64,000 nt of DNA from a virus. Under the pieces are notes generated by a model. That model did not search any database. It was not told the DNA's origin and saw only the letters and a program-made list of their open reading frames with translations. The position numbers and the translations under genes were made by a program. Location of the stretch: IMG/VR virus record IMGVR_UViG_3300048033_001096, positions 105,232 through 169,231 of that record, one strand, 5' to 3'. Below, piece after piece: positions 35,709-44,166 of the stretch. Position 1 is the first letter of the stretch. The number at the start of each line of letters is the position of its first letter.

Positions 35709-37916
35709 ATGGCACGTTATAATACAGCACCACAAACACTGGAAGTAGATGGCGAAACTGAATTCACCTATGCGTTTACAGGTGGAATTATTAGTTTAAC
35801 TGGAACACCAGGGTATACTGTTACAATGGTAAGTCCGGTGTTCTTCCCAGGCAGTAGACAAACATTTTATAATGCTACTGCTGACATGATTACTATATCT
35901 ACATCAGCAGGACAAATTACAGGTAACGGTGTAACACTTGGATCGTCAGTAGATATTCCAACAAACTCTACATACCAATTAACTTCAGATGGTGCAAACT
36001 ACGTACTGACAAGTGCGTTAGCAGGTACTACAGTATTTGAATTACCAGTTACATTTAATGATGTACTAAATGCAGATGGCCCAGTAGAACTTAACCCAGC
36101 AGACCAAGATGTACAATTAAAACCTACAGGCACAGGTACAGTTGACATTAGTCCACAATCCTCCGTTTCAATTCAGCCAGGTGGACAAGCAACTATTCGA
36201 CCTTCAGGTAACTTAACATTAAGTTCGTCTACAGGAACACTTTCGATAGGTGATGCAGGAAAAGAAACAGCATTTCCGGGTAATATTTCTTTTACAACAA
36301 ATGGTCAAACAGTTACACTATCACCTACAGGGGCAACTAGCGCAGTTACCATTGATCCAGAAGGACCAGTTGTAATTGGCTCAGGTGATACTGTATCTAT
36401 TAGTTCGGACAGTGCAGGAACTATTGATGGATTAAATATTGGCGCAACTACTCCGGGTACAGGTAGATTTACTACATTATCAGCAAGTGGAAATACTACT
36501 TTTAGTTCTTCAACAGCAAGCTCAGGAACAGGTAGCGGAGCTGTAGTTGTTACAGGTGGAGTTGGCATTGGTGGTGCATTATATGCAGGGTCAATTGACG
36601 GCACACCAATTGGCGGAACTACAAAAGCAGCAGGCGGATTTACAACATTAACTGCAAGTGATGCAGTAACGTTTACAAAAAATACAGCATCAACTAATAC
36701 TACAAGCGGTACACTGGTCATAACAGGCGGCTTAGGTGTAAGCGGAGCACTTTATTCAGGTAGCTTTCAAGGTCCAATTGGTAACGTAAGCAGTAACACC
36801 GGCACATTTACAAGCGTTAATGCAAGTGGTGTTGTTGATATTACAGGAACAGGCGATGCAACAAATGCAACAGGCGACACAGGTCAATTGCGTTGTGAAG
36901 GCGGTGCAAGTATTGCTAAACGTGTTTACTCAGGAGGCGGCTTTGTAGGTGCAATTGGTAACATATCAAGAAGCACAGGTGCATTTACTACACTAACTGC
37001 AAACGACACAGTTACATTTAGTCCGTCAAATAAAAATGTTACACTATCGCCAACAGGAACAGGTACAGTTACAATTTCACCTGCAGGGTCTTTAACACTA
37101 AATCCAGGCAGTGGTACAATTAACAATATGTCAATTGGTGCTAGTAGTGCAAGCTCAGGTAGTTTTACATCTTTAAGTGCAAGTGGTAATTTTAGTTACA
37201 ACGGTAATGGTACACTAGGTAATGCTACAAGTGATACACATACCATGAATGGCATATTAAATATTAATAGAGGCCTTATTAACTTATACGGTACTGCTAA
37301 TCCAAGTATTACATTTAACGGATCAAGTGACGCAGGCGTTGATGCAGAAATTAGAGCAACTCCTGAAGGATTAGACTTTAGAGAGCCAGAAGATTCAAAT
37401 AAAATTTGGTTCCAAATTAAAGATGACACGGGCTGTAACATAAATGTTGGGTCATTCCAAATGGCAGGCTCAGATGTTATTGACTCATCTAAGAATATGA
37501 CAAGTATACGTTGTATTGGTGTTAACACAGCTGATCCAAACGTTGCAGGACGTATTACTGCTACTGAAAACATTATTTCAAACACGTCAGATAAAAGACT
37601 TAAGACAAATGTTAAAAACATCGATAGTGCATTGGATAAAGTTATGTCACTTAATGGTATAACATATAACTGGAACGAAACAGCAATTGCAGCCGGCTTT
37701 AACGCTGAAGTTGAAGAAGTAGGTTTAATTGCTCAAGAAGTACAAGCAATTCTTCCACAAGTAATACATGATGCACCTTTTGATAGGGGCGAAGAAGGTG
37801 AAAGTATTTCAGGCGAAAATTATATAACGCTGCAATACGAAAGAATTGTACCTTTATTAGTTGAAGCAATTAAAGAATTAAAAGAACAAATAAATACATT
37901 AAAGGGAGACAAATAA
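35709..37916 (+). CDS. Tail fibre with C-terminal S74 auto-cleaving chaperone (735 aa)
   Basis: The body is a Gly/Thr/Ser-rich beta shaft with repeats such as KPTGTGTVDISPQSSVSI and SGTGSGAVVVTGGVGIGGALY. The last 110 residues are a Peptidase_S74 intramolecular chaperone: SDKRLKTNVKNID, then LIAQEVQAILPQVI, then YERIVPLLVEAIKELKEQI. By family knowledge this domain trimerises the fibre, then cuts itself off before the Ser of SDxRxK, here Ser627. AGGGGA precedes the ATG. The next gene starts immediately after the stop and may encode the tip, echoing the T-even fibre/adhesin pair gp37-gp38. Confidence 0.85.
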   Translation: MARYNTAPQTLEVDGETEFTYAFTGGIISLTGTPGYTVTMVSPVFFPGSRQTFYNATADMITISTSAGQITGNGVTLGSSVDIPTNSTYQLTSDGANYVLTSALAGTTVFELPVTFNDVLNADGPVELNPADQDVQLKPTGTGTVDISPQSSVSIQPGGQATIRPSGNLTLSSSTGTLSIGDAGKETAFPGNISFTTNGQTVTLSPTGATSAVTIDPEGPVVIGSGDTVSISSDSAGTIDGLNIGATTPGTGRFTTLSASGNTTFSSSTASSGTGSGAVVVTGGVGIGGALYAGSIDGTPIGGTTKAAGGFTTLTASDAVTFTKNTASTNTTSGTLVITGGLGVSGALYSGSFQGPIGNVSSNTGTFTSVNASGVVDITGTGDATNATGDTGQLRCEGGASIAKRVYSGGGFVGAIGNISRSTGAFTTLTANDTVTFSPSNKNVTLSPTGTGTVTISPAGSLTLNPGSGTINNMSIGASSASSGSFTSLSASGNFSYNGNGTLGNATSDTHTMNGILNINRGLINLYGTANPSITFNGSSDAGVDAEIRATPEGLDFREPEDSNKIWFQIKDDTGCNINVGSFQMAGSDVIDSSKNMTSIRCIGVNTADPNVAGRITATENIISNTSDKRLKTNVKNIDSALDKVMSLNGITYNWNETAIAAGFNAEVEEVGLIAQEVQAILPQVIHDAPFDRGEEGESISGENYITLQYERIVPLLVEAIKELKEQINTLKGDK

Positions 37917-38780
37917 ATGGCTACTTGTTTATATGTAGATGGTATTAGGTTCCCAAACGGAACTTGCCAAAGAACACAAGGCGTCACATCGGGCGGAATG
38001 TTTCAGTGCTATAACACATGTATGGTGTGTTGCGGACCACACAGATGTAGATCACACTGCGGACGTTGTGGTACTTGGACTGCACCAACATGTGCTTCAG
38101 AAATAAAATTTGAAGTATGGAGCGGCGGCGGCAGTGGCGCTGGATTTTGTTGTAGAAACTGTTTTTGCGACATTGCTAGTTGTGGTGCGTTAAGCGGTTA
38201 TTATGGCACAAAAACTATTAGACGAATTGACGGACAGTTTGTACCGGGATGTACTTATAACTTCTGTGTAGGTGCAGGCGGTAACGGGACAACAAACAAC
38301 GGATGTGGTTGTTTTACTGCATGTTGTGATGCGCCAAGGGGTTGCACATCATGGGTTAGTGGTTCAGGATTATGTTGTACGTGTATGACAGGTGGCCGAG
38401 GTGGATATAATATCTATTGTGTATGTTACTGTATTAACCAAGGTAACAGAACAGACGGCATGTGTAACAACGGACTGTGTATTGGTTGTAAATGGGATTT
38501 CGTTGACTTAGGTAACGAACCTTATTTTAATAGATATCGATCAAATGTTAACTGTGCATCACGTTCGTCTGGTATTTCTGAATCTTGGGGTATAAAAAAC
38601 GGACATATGCATTCGATGCAAACAGGTACTAAGTACTGTGGTTGTACAAATTGCTGTAGAGGATTTAGACAAATTGCTAAAGCAGGATCTAACTTAATTA
38701 AAGCGGTATGCGGCCAAGACTTAGGAAACTGTCGTGGAACACCTGGTAACCCTGGATTAGTAAGAATTACTTGGAGATAA
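37917..38780 (+). CDS. Cysteine- and glycine-rich candidate fibre-tip adhesin (287 aa)
   Basis: By my count 38 of 287 residues are cysteine, often as CC, CxC or CxxC pairs (e.g. CVCYC, CCTC, CCGPHRC). The glycine-rich pattern W-TAPTCASEIKFEVWSGGG, then VGAGGNG and GGRGGYN, follows the layout of glycine-rich tip domains of phage fibres (WTVPAGV then VxGGGGGG). It ends in GTPGNPGLVRITWR, also typical of these domains. AAGGGAG precedes the ATG, which abuts the S74-fibre stop. I infer a receptor-binding tip stabilised by disulphides or metal. There is no signal peptide, so oxidation would have to occur after lysis or with bound metal in the cytoplasm. Confidence 0.6.
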   Translation: MATCLYVDGIRFPNGTCQRTQGVTSGGMFQCYNTCMVCCGPHRCRSHCGRCGTWTAPTCASEIKFEVWSGGGSGAGFCCRNCFCDIASCGALSGYYGTKTIRRIDGQFVPGCTYNFCVGAGGNGTTNNGCGCFTACCDAPRGCTSWVSGSGLCCTCMTGGRGGYNIYCVCYCINQGNRTDGMCNNGLCIGCKWDFVDLGNEPYFNRYRSNVNCASRSSGISESWGIKNGHMHSMQTGTKYCGCTNCCRGFRQIAKAGSNLIKAVCGQDLGNCRGTPGNPGLVRITWR

Positions 38781-39599
38781 ATGATAATGAATGATAATAT
38801 TGATAACGAAGAACTAGAAAGTGAAGTAGTTGATTATCGCACTCTCGAATTAACCGACGAACATGGTACTGAATGGGTTGAGGTTAATTACACATACGAC
38901 TGTCCTATTAGTAATTACTTAGACGGTGAAGAAACTGAAACAATTGACATGGTATATAAAGGTCCTAGATATTTGTATATGTATGTTAATAAAGACGATG
39001 AAGAGTTAGATAGAAATGGAGAGTTTGAAACGGTATTGAGAGAATTTGAAGTACGTCTCGAAACTAGTGATTTTACAAATCTTCCTGGAGAAGTAGAAAT
39101 TATTAAGTTGGATGCTACAAAGGATCCGTTAGGAGCAGAAGTATTATCTGATTATCATAATAACTATATGGACATGGAAGAATGGGAAGAAACACCTAGC
39201 GAAAAAACAATCCCAGAAACTCCAATTGACGGTTATGGCTATTTTTCATACGAATATCCAATTCATCCAGACGAGTTATATGACGATAAAAAGACACGCT
39301 GGAACTTCGAAACAGGCGAACTCGATTTATACAAAAACACTAATAGTGATGTATTAGGTGAAACACGAACTTGGAAAAGTATTAAGGTAGAGAGAAATGA
39401 AAGACTAGCCGAAGCTGATGTTCCGGCAATGACTTTTGCTGTTGTAGACCCTGATAGAGCAGCAGGTATAGAAACATATAAACAGCTTCTCAGAGATTTC
39501 CCACAAAAAATGGCAGAAGCAGGAATTGATATGATTTTTGTTGATTCATGCTGGCCTGAATGTGCAGAATTAGATGACGATTACGGTCTAGACGATTAA
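38781..39599 (+). CDS. Probable tail fibre assembly chaperone (272 aa)
   Basis: The protein is acidic. Its C-terminal 80 residues match the layout of phage tail-assembly chaperones: TWKSIKVERNERLAEADV, then GIETYKQLLRDFPQKM, then a terminal WPE, compared with the family pattern RxxRxxLLxxxDW, YRQxLRDxP and WP. The usual Trp after the Asp is replaced (ADVPAM). The N-terminal 180 residues are unrecognised. The start abuts the stop of the adhesin gene; GGAG at 38773-38776 favours the ATG at 38781, though 38787 is possible. It is the last gene before a strong terminator, so fibre, tip and chaperone form one unit. Confidence 0.55.
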   Translation: MIMNDNIDNEELESEVVDYRTLELTDEHGTEWVEVNYTYDCPISNYLDGEETETIDMVYKGPRYLYMYVNKDDEELDRNGEFETVLREFEVRLETSDFTNLPGEVEIIKLDATKDPLGAEVLSDYHNNYMDMEEWEETPSEKTIPETPIDGYGYFSYEYPIHPDELYDDKKTRWNFETGELDLYKNTNSDVLGETRTWKSIKVERNERLAEADVPAMTFAVVDPDRAAGIETYKQLLRDFPQKMAEAGIDMIFVDSCWPECAELDDDYGLDD

Positions 39600-39623
39600 T
39601 ATATAATTTAAAAATCTTACTTT

Positions 39624-39650
39624 AAAAGGCTTGGCAACAAGCCTTTTTTT
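39624..39650 (+). terminator. Intrinsic terminator closing the fibre cluster
   Basis: AAAAGGCTTG pairs perfectly with CAAGCCTTTT (10 bp) around a GCAA loop, followed by T-run to 39650. It separates the 36-kb fibre cluster from the sugar module. Confidence 0.9.
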
Positions 39651-39683
39651 GTGCCAGATCTAAATTTATTTGTAAGAAGGTAC

Positions 39684-39691
39684 TATAAATA
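39684..39691 (+). promoter_or_regulatory. Perfect T4 late promoter TATAAATA for the glycosyltransferase operon
   Basis: TATAAATA is the exact T4 consensus. A start near 39697 leaves a 22-base leader with AAAAAGG (39704-39710) before the ATG at 39719. It places the plus-strand sugar genes in the late class. Confidence 0.7.
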
Positions 39692-39718
39692 TTTTGTAAT
39701 TACAAAAAGGTATCCTTA

Positions 39719-40705
39719 ATGACAAGATCAACAGCTTTCTTTATCAACGGCGGCGCAGGCCGTGTTATAACATCAATACCAGCATTAGAACTTTACGAAA
39801 AAGAAAATCCTAACGATGATTTTATTATTGTGTGCGAGGGCGGAACTGATTTTTATAAAGGTCATCCAACTTTGCATAACCGTGCATACGATACGTGGCA
39901 TAAAGGATTATTTGAGCAATATATTAAAGACAGAAATTGTGTAAGTCCTGAGCCTTATCGTATTTGGGAATATTATAATCAAAAGTGCAGTTTAGCACAA
40001 GCATTTGATATTGAAATTAACAAACAGGGAATTAGAGAAGTACATATACCGTCTATATATCTTAACAAAGCAGAAGAATATAATGGAAAAACAGTTGTTG
40101 ATGAAGTTAAGTCTGTTACTGGATTTAATAAGGTAGTTGTAATTCAACCATTTGGTAGAGGCGTTGAAGAAACACTCATTGATCAAACATCTAGAAGTTT
40201 TAGAGCTGACGACATGTTAGATATTGCTAATCAATTAAAACAAGATTACGGTGTAATTATTATGAGTGAATTGCCATTACCTTTATATAACGAAGATGGT
40301 GATCCTACTCCTTTAGCACAGCCGCAAATACCGGATATAAGAATATGGGCCGGAGTAATTAAAGAAGCAGATCATTTCTTAGGTTGCGATAGTGTAGGGC
40401 AACATATAGCAAAGTCTCTTGGAACTACTGCTACAGTAATAACAGGTAGTACTTACCCTATTAATACATCATATGTTAACGACAAAGATGTTGACATCTT
40501 TGACGTTGGAGACGGACGACGAGTATATAGTCCAATACGTGTATCTACAGAAGAAGAGCCCGACAGGTTGAATGATAAAGCTATGAATATGAGTAAAGAA
40601 CATGTTAATGATATTGTTAAATCAATTAAAAATCGTGTAGGGAAATCAATAAAGACTACACCAAAACCACCTAACGAACAGATGAATAATGGAGGAAATC
40701 TATGA
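39719..40705 (+). CDS. GT9-like (heptosyltransferase family) glycosyltransferase
   Basis: The 328-residue product has a GT-B layout. A glycine-rich loop GGAGRVITSIPALE sits near residue 11, as in ADP-heptose:LPS heptosyltransferases. VVVIQPFGRG begins the C-terminal Rossmann half, and GCDSVGQHIAKSLGT (222-236) matches the nucleotide-sugar binding GxDSGxxHxAxxxG signature, with Val replacing the usual Gly after Ser. Such enzymes move heptose from ADP-heptose to a glycan. The facing operon makes ADP-heptose, which makes heptose the likely donor, though acceptor and donor are inferred. It overlaps the carbamoyltransferase by ATGA (40702-40705). Confidence 0.65.
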   Translation: MTRSTAFFINGGAGRVITSIPALELYEKENPNDDFIIVCEGGTDFYKGHPTLHNRAYDTWHKGLFEQYIKDRNCVSPEPYRIWEYYNQKCSLAQAFDIEINKQGIREVHIPSIYLNKAEEYNGKTVVDEVKSVTGFNKVVVIQPFGRGVEETLIDQTSRSFRADDMLDIANQLKQDYGVIIMSELPLPLYNEDGDPTPLAQPQIPDIRIWAGVIKEADHFLGCDSVGQHIAKSLGTTATVITGSTYPINTSYVNDKDVDIFDVGDGRRVYSPIRVSTEEEPDRLNDKAMNMSKEHVNDIVKSIKNRVGKSIKTTPKPPNEQMNNGGNL

Positions 40706-42501
40706 GCATGTGGATAGCAGGCCTTTCTAGAGGCCACAACGCCGGAGTATGTTTACTTAAAGACGGTGAAATTGTTTTTTCTATTGAAGAAGAACGATTA
40801 ACTCGAAAAAAATACGACGGTGGACCTCTAGCGTCTATTCTAAAAATATTAGAATATACAGACAAGCTAGATTATATGGTTATTTCACACACACAAACTA
40901 TCGAACAAACAGCAGGTAAGATTGACTACACAGCTGAAGATTATATGACTGCACTTGCTCGTAAAGTTGGATTAATTGATTATCATCCTCCATGGGAACC
41001 ACATCCGCAAGTAATTGACGTATCTAAACTTCATCATAAAATGCATGCTTCGTTAGCTTTTTATAGATCAGGTTTTGAAAAGGCTATTGCAGTTATTGTC
41101 GACGGTGCAGGTACAGAGTTTGCTATTGAAGCTGATGACCAAATAAAAAGTATGTGGGAAACAGAAACTATTTACGAATGCTCATATCCTGATAATATTA
41201 AAACACTTTTTAAGACATTAGGATGTAGAGACTATATGCCATTAATGCCTATGGATGCACCGGACCAAGATATATTTGGAAATCCAACAGGTGATAAATT
41301 TCCGTGTGCATTGCATGATAGAGCTGGAATTGTAAAGTGCTATGAAGGCGTTACTGAGTATTGTGGATGGGATGCAATTGAAGCAGGTAAAACTATGGGG
41401 TTATTTCCATACGGCAACTCTAACGATGATATTCCGCCTATCTTTGATTATCAATCAGATTTTGGTGCTCCGTTAAGTAATCGTAATTTATTTGTACCAA
41501 GATACCCAAATGGATCTATTGTAAACGAACACTATTATAGTTACTTAATTGACAAAGGCGAAGAAGACGCTACACAAGAACAAAATCGACGAGATTTAGC
41601 ATATGCTGTACAAGTTGAATCTCAAGCAGCAGTTACAAAATTAATAAAAGATGCTGTTGAAAATACTGGCATTAAAAATATTGTTGTCAGTGGAGGATAT
41701 GGATTAAATTGTGTTGCAAACTATCATTATTTAAAAGAATTAGACGATGATATAAATCTTTATGTAGAACCAGTGTCAAATGACGGTGGTACAGCTATGG
41801 GTGCAGCATTATGGTTATACAGAAGTATTACTAAGGACAGTAAAATTGAAAAACAATCAGATAATGTGTATTTAGGTCCTAAATACAATATTGTCGACAG
41901 TGATATAGAACAATTAGCAACAAAGTATAATGCTACGGTTACAGATGCAACCCATCAAGATGTAATTGATTTAATTACAAGCAAAAATATTGTTACATTG
42001 TTTCAAGGAAGATCAGAAAACGGTCCTCGTGCATTAGGTAACAGAAGTATTATGTACGATCCAACTGACCCTCATGGTAAAGATTTTGTTAATATGGTTA
42101 AGCATCGTGAATATTTTCGACCATTTGCTGGTAGTATTTTAGAAGAAGATGTACACGAATGGTTTGACTTACGTGGCATGGAAAGTTCGCCTACAATGAT
42201 GTATGCTGTTAACTGTCTACCCGGCGTTGAAGAAAAGATTCCTGCTATTATTCACGTAGACGGAACCTGTCGTATTCAAACTGTAAACAGAGAACAAAAT
42301 CCACATTACTATGATATTATTAAAACTTTTAAAGAAAAAACTGGATGTCCTATTATCTTTAATACTAGTTTTAATTTAGGAGGAGACCCATTAGTCGAAA
42401 CACTAGAAGATGCATTTATAACACTTTCAAAAAGTGACATTAACTATTTATATTTGCCAGAAAATGGTAAACTAATAAGGATAACAGCAAATGAGTCTTA
42501 A
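40702..42501 (+). CDS. Carbamoyltransferase of the NodU/CmcH family
   Basis: The 599-residue length is normal for this family, which transfers a carbamoyl group from carbamoyl phosphate through a carbamoyl-adenylate to a sugar or antibiotic hydroxyl. The N-terminal Kae1/TobZ-like domain shows GLSRGHNAGVCLL (7-19), EEERLTRKKYDGG, LHHKMHASLAFY (metal-binding histidines) and VSGGYGLNCVAN. The YrdC-like C-terminal domain shows QGRSENGPRALGNRSIM near residue 434 and IIFNTSFNLGGDPLV. AGGAGGAAA-like ribosome site (TGGAGGAAA) precedes the ATG. Coupling to a glycosyltransferase suggests it carbamoylates the sugar that enzyme adds. All key motifs look intact. Confidence 0.9.
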   Translation: MSMWIAGLSRGHNAGVCLLKDGEIVFSIEEERLTRKKYDGGPLASILKILEYTDKLDYMVISHTQTIEQTAGKIDYTAEDYMTALARKVGLIDYHPPWEPHPQVIDVSKLHHKMHASLAFYRSGFEKAIAVIVDGAGTEFAIEADDQIKSMWETETIYECSYPDNIKTLFKTLGCRDYMPLMPMDAPDQDIFGNPTGDKFPCALHDRAGIVKCYEGVTEYCGWDAIEAGKTMGLFPYGNSNDDIPPIFDYQSDFGAPLSNRNLFVPRYPNGSIVNEHYYSYLIDKGEEDATQEQNRRDLAYAVQVESQAAVTKLIKDAVENTGIKNIVVSGGYGLNCVANYHYLKELDDDINLYVEPVSNDGGTAMGAALWLYRSITKDSKIEKQSDNVYLGPKYNIVDSDIEQLATKYNATVTDATHQDVIDLITSKNIVTLFQGRSENGPRALGNRSIMYDPTDPHGKDFVNMVKHREYFRPFAGSILEEDVHEWFDLRGMESSPTMMYAVNCLPGVEEKIPAIIHVDGTCRIQTVNREQNPHYYDIIKTFKEKTGCPIIFNTSFNLGGDPLVETLEDAFITLSKSDINYLYLPENGKLIRITANES

Positions 42502-43117
42502 TCTAATATTTGGAACTCCGGTATATAAAACTAAAATGCCAAATCATGAAGAAATAGTAGAGGGGTTTATGCCCTTTATTGAAAATAAAGAAAATTTTGA
42601 CATATCAACATTTTGGGACTGTGAATGTAGAACAACTATTCAAAATGATGATAAGAATGAAAAATTTCCGTGGCAATTATTTTTTGAAAATGTATATAAA
42701 GAAGTTGATAACTATTCTGATGCAATTGGATTGTCAGAATGGGGGAAAGATAACATGTATGCCCAAGCCTGGATTAATAGATACGACGAAGGACAATATC
42801 AAGAAGTTCATTCACACGGTGGCGGCAACTTATTAATTAGTTGTGCATATATGTTAAAACTGCCCGAAGAAAGTGCAAAATTTTCTTTTTATAAATCAAA
42901 TTATGAAGAATTTCCAGTACATCTTGCACAAGCATTTACTGGTACTCCGCCATATTTTGGAAGAAGAGTTACACCACCGTTAGAAGAAGGAGATATTATA
43001 TTTTTTCCTTCAAGTCTAGATCATTATGTATCAACACATAAATCATCACAACTAAGATCAACAATTAGTGCAAATTTTGGTGTTGCTATCGAGAAGCTAA
43101 CCATTCAGCAAAGCTAG
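42491..43117 (+). CDS. 2-oxoglutarate/Fe(II) oxygenase-like protein
   Basis: This 208-residue protein matches the TIGR02466-type putative 2OG-Fe(II) oxygenases common in marine phages. AWINRYDEGQYQEVHSHGG provides His107 and His109, then a beta core (LISCAYMLKLPEESAKFSFY), then EEGDIIFFPSSLDHYV with His178 and SQLRSTISANF with Arg189. The iron ligands are therefore H-x-H and H rather than the classical HxD and H, as usual in this subgroup. The substrate is unknown; hydroxylation of a sugar, lipid or protein are all possible. It overlaps the carbamoyltransferase by 11 bases and, tail to tail, the minus-strand gmhB by 32 bases. Confidence 0.75.
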   Translation: MSLNLIFGTPVYKTKMPNHEEIVEGFMPFIENKENFDISTFWDCECRTTIQNDDKNEKFPWQLFFENVYKEVDNYSDAIGLSEWGKDNMYAQAWINRYDEGQYQEVHSHGGGNLLISCAYMLKLPEESAKFSFYKSNYEEFPVHLAQAFTGTPPYFGRRVTPPLEEGDIIFFPSSLDHYVSTHKSSQLRSTISANFGVAIEKLTIQQS

Positions 43118-43772
43118 CTAGATCGTCAAAGATAATAGTTTTTTTCTTAATTTTTTGATTACTAAATTTATTAAGTTCTTTTAATGTTTCTAACCCGTAA
43201 CCAGTTTTTACTAGTACAGGCTTTGCTCCTATTTTAAATGCAGCTTTTAAATCAGATATTTTGTCACCGACATAAAATCCTCTTTTAAATTTAATAAAAG
43301 AAAATTCTTCTTCGCATCTTTTAAACATGCCGGTATTAGGTTTTGCAAATTGATCCCATCTTGCACTTGTTTCGCTATAATATAGTGCATCAATACTAGC
43401 GCATCCGGCTTCGCCTAGTAACTCAAACATATGATTATGGACAGTGTTTACATCGTTTTGGGTATAGATACCTTTGCCTATACCTCCTTGATTAGTAATT
43501 ATAACAATTTTATGTCCTAAGCGACGAAGTTTAGCAATTGCTTCTAAACTTCCCGAAATAGGTTCGAAGTCTTCTACCTTGTAAGTGTACTCGCCTCTAT
43601 CAACATTAATAACACCGTCTCTGTCTAGACCAATCACACATTTAGGAGCAATGTTGTGTACAGTGTCATAGTAAGGAATATTGTAGTCGTCTTTTTCTTT
43701 ATCAGTACTATATTTAATTTGGGAAGTTTTAGATTTAGTAACAGGAGTATTACCCCACATATTATAACTCAT
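43086..43772 (-). CDS. gmhB: D-glycero-D-manno-heptose 1,7-bisphosphate 7-phosphatase-like HAD enzyme
   Basis: The HAD motifs are all present: CVIGLDRDGVIN with Asp50 and Asp52, IITNQGGIGKGIY (motif II), AKPNTGMF with Lys144, and YVGDKISDLKAA with Asp170 and Asp174. This order and the NQGGIGKG block are typical of GmhB, which removes the 7-phosphate between the two HldE reactions. It has an extra N-terminal stretch of about 42 residues. The usual zinc loop (CxH and CxC before the KPxxGM motif) is absent: the region reads YYSETSARWDQFAKP. The gene is last in the minus-strand heptose operon, one base after the cupin, and overlaps the facing oxygenase gene. Confidence 0.8.
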   Translation of the reverse strand: MSYNMWGNTPVTKSKTSQIKYSTDKEKDDYNIPYYDTVHNIAPKCVIGLDRDGVINVDRGEYTYKVEDFEPISGSLEAIAKLRRLGHKIVIITNQGGIGKGIYTQNDVNTVHNHMFELLGEAGCASIDALYYSETSARWDQFAKPNTGMFKRCEEEFSFIKFKRGFYVGDKISDLKAAFKIGAKPVLVKTGYGLETLKELNKFSNQKIKKKTIIFDDLASFAEWLASR

Positions 43773-43773
43773 A

Positions 43774-44166
43774 TTACTCTCCAGAGTTAACTAGTGTTTG
43801 ACTATCTCCAGCCGCAATTCTATAATTGTCTTCAACTGAATCAGGCGTACTAACTTCAGTAACACTGCCTTCTTTTGTTAAACAAATTAATTGATGTGGC
43901 TGCAATGGAGGATTACGCCACACTTCGCCTTCCTTTAATTCTTTTTCGTGTAATGTAGAATCTTTTGTATCAATATACGCAACTTTAAATTTTCCACTAT
44001 TTACAAACCAAGTTTCGTCTTTTTCTTTATGAAAGTGCATACTTGTCTTAGCCATTTCTCTAGTAAAGACCATAATTTTTCCACAGTATAAATCATTAGT
44101 TGCCCAAATCATTTCGTAGCCCCAGCCTTTTTTATCTACACCGCTTAGTCTAGTTGGTTGATCCAT
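43774..44166 (-). CDS. Small cupin protein, sugar-phosphate isomerase/epimerase type
   Basis: The 130-residue single cupin barrel shows the metal site clearly: SMHFHKEKDETWFV gives His44, His46 and Glu51, and NPPLQPHQL gives His91. The context motif KGWGYEMIWATNDLYCGKIM resembles the phosphomannose-isomerase-like or sugar-modifying cupins found in polysaccharide loci. The gene lies between hldD, overlapping it by 17 bases, and gmhB. An isomerase or epimerase acting in the heptose route, possibly filling a gap, is a guess; the fold and metal site are firm. Confidence 0.65.
   Translation of the reverse strand: MDQPTRLSGVDKKGWGYEMIWATNDLYCGKIMVFTREMAKTSMHFHKEKDETWFVNSGKFKVAYIDTKDSTLHEKELKEGEVWRNPPLQPHQLICLTKEGSVTEVSTPDSVEDNYRIAAGDSQTLVNSGE

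Noticed and set aside
36305-36721. Minus-strand open frames opposite the S74 fibre
   Set aside because: Val/Pro-rich shadow frames of a Gly/Thr repeat, without start signals.
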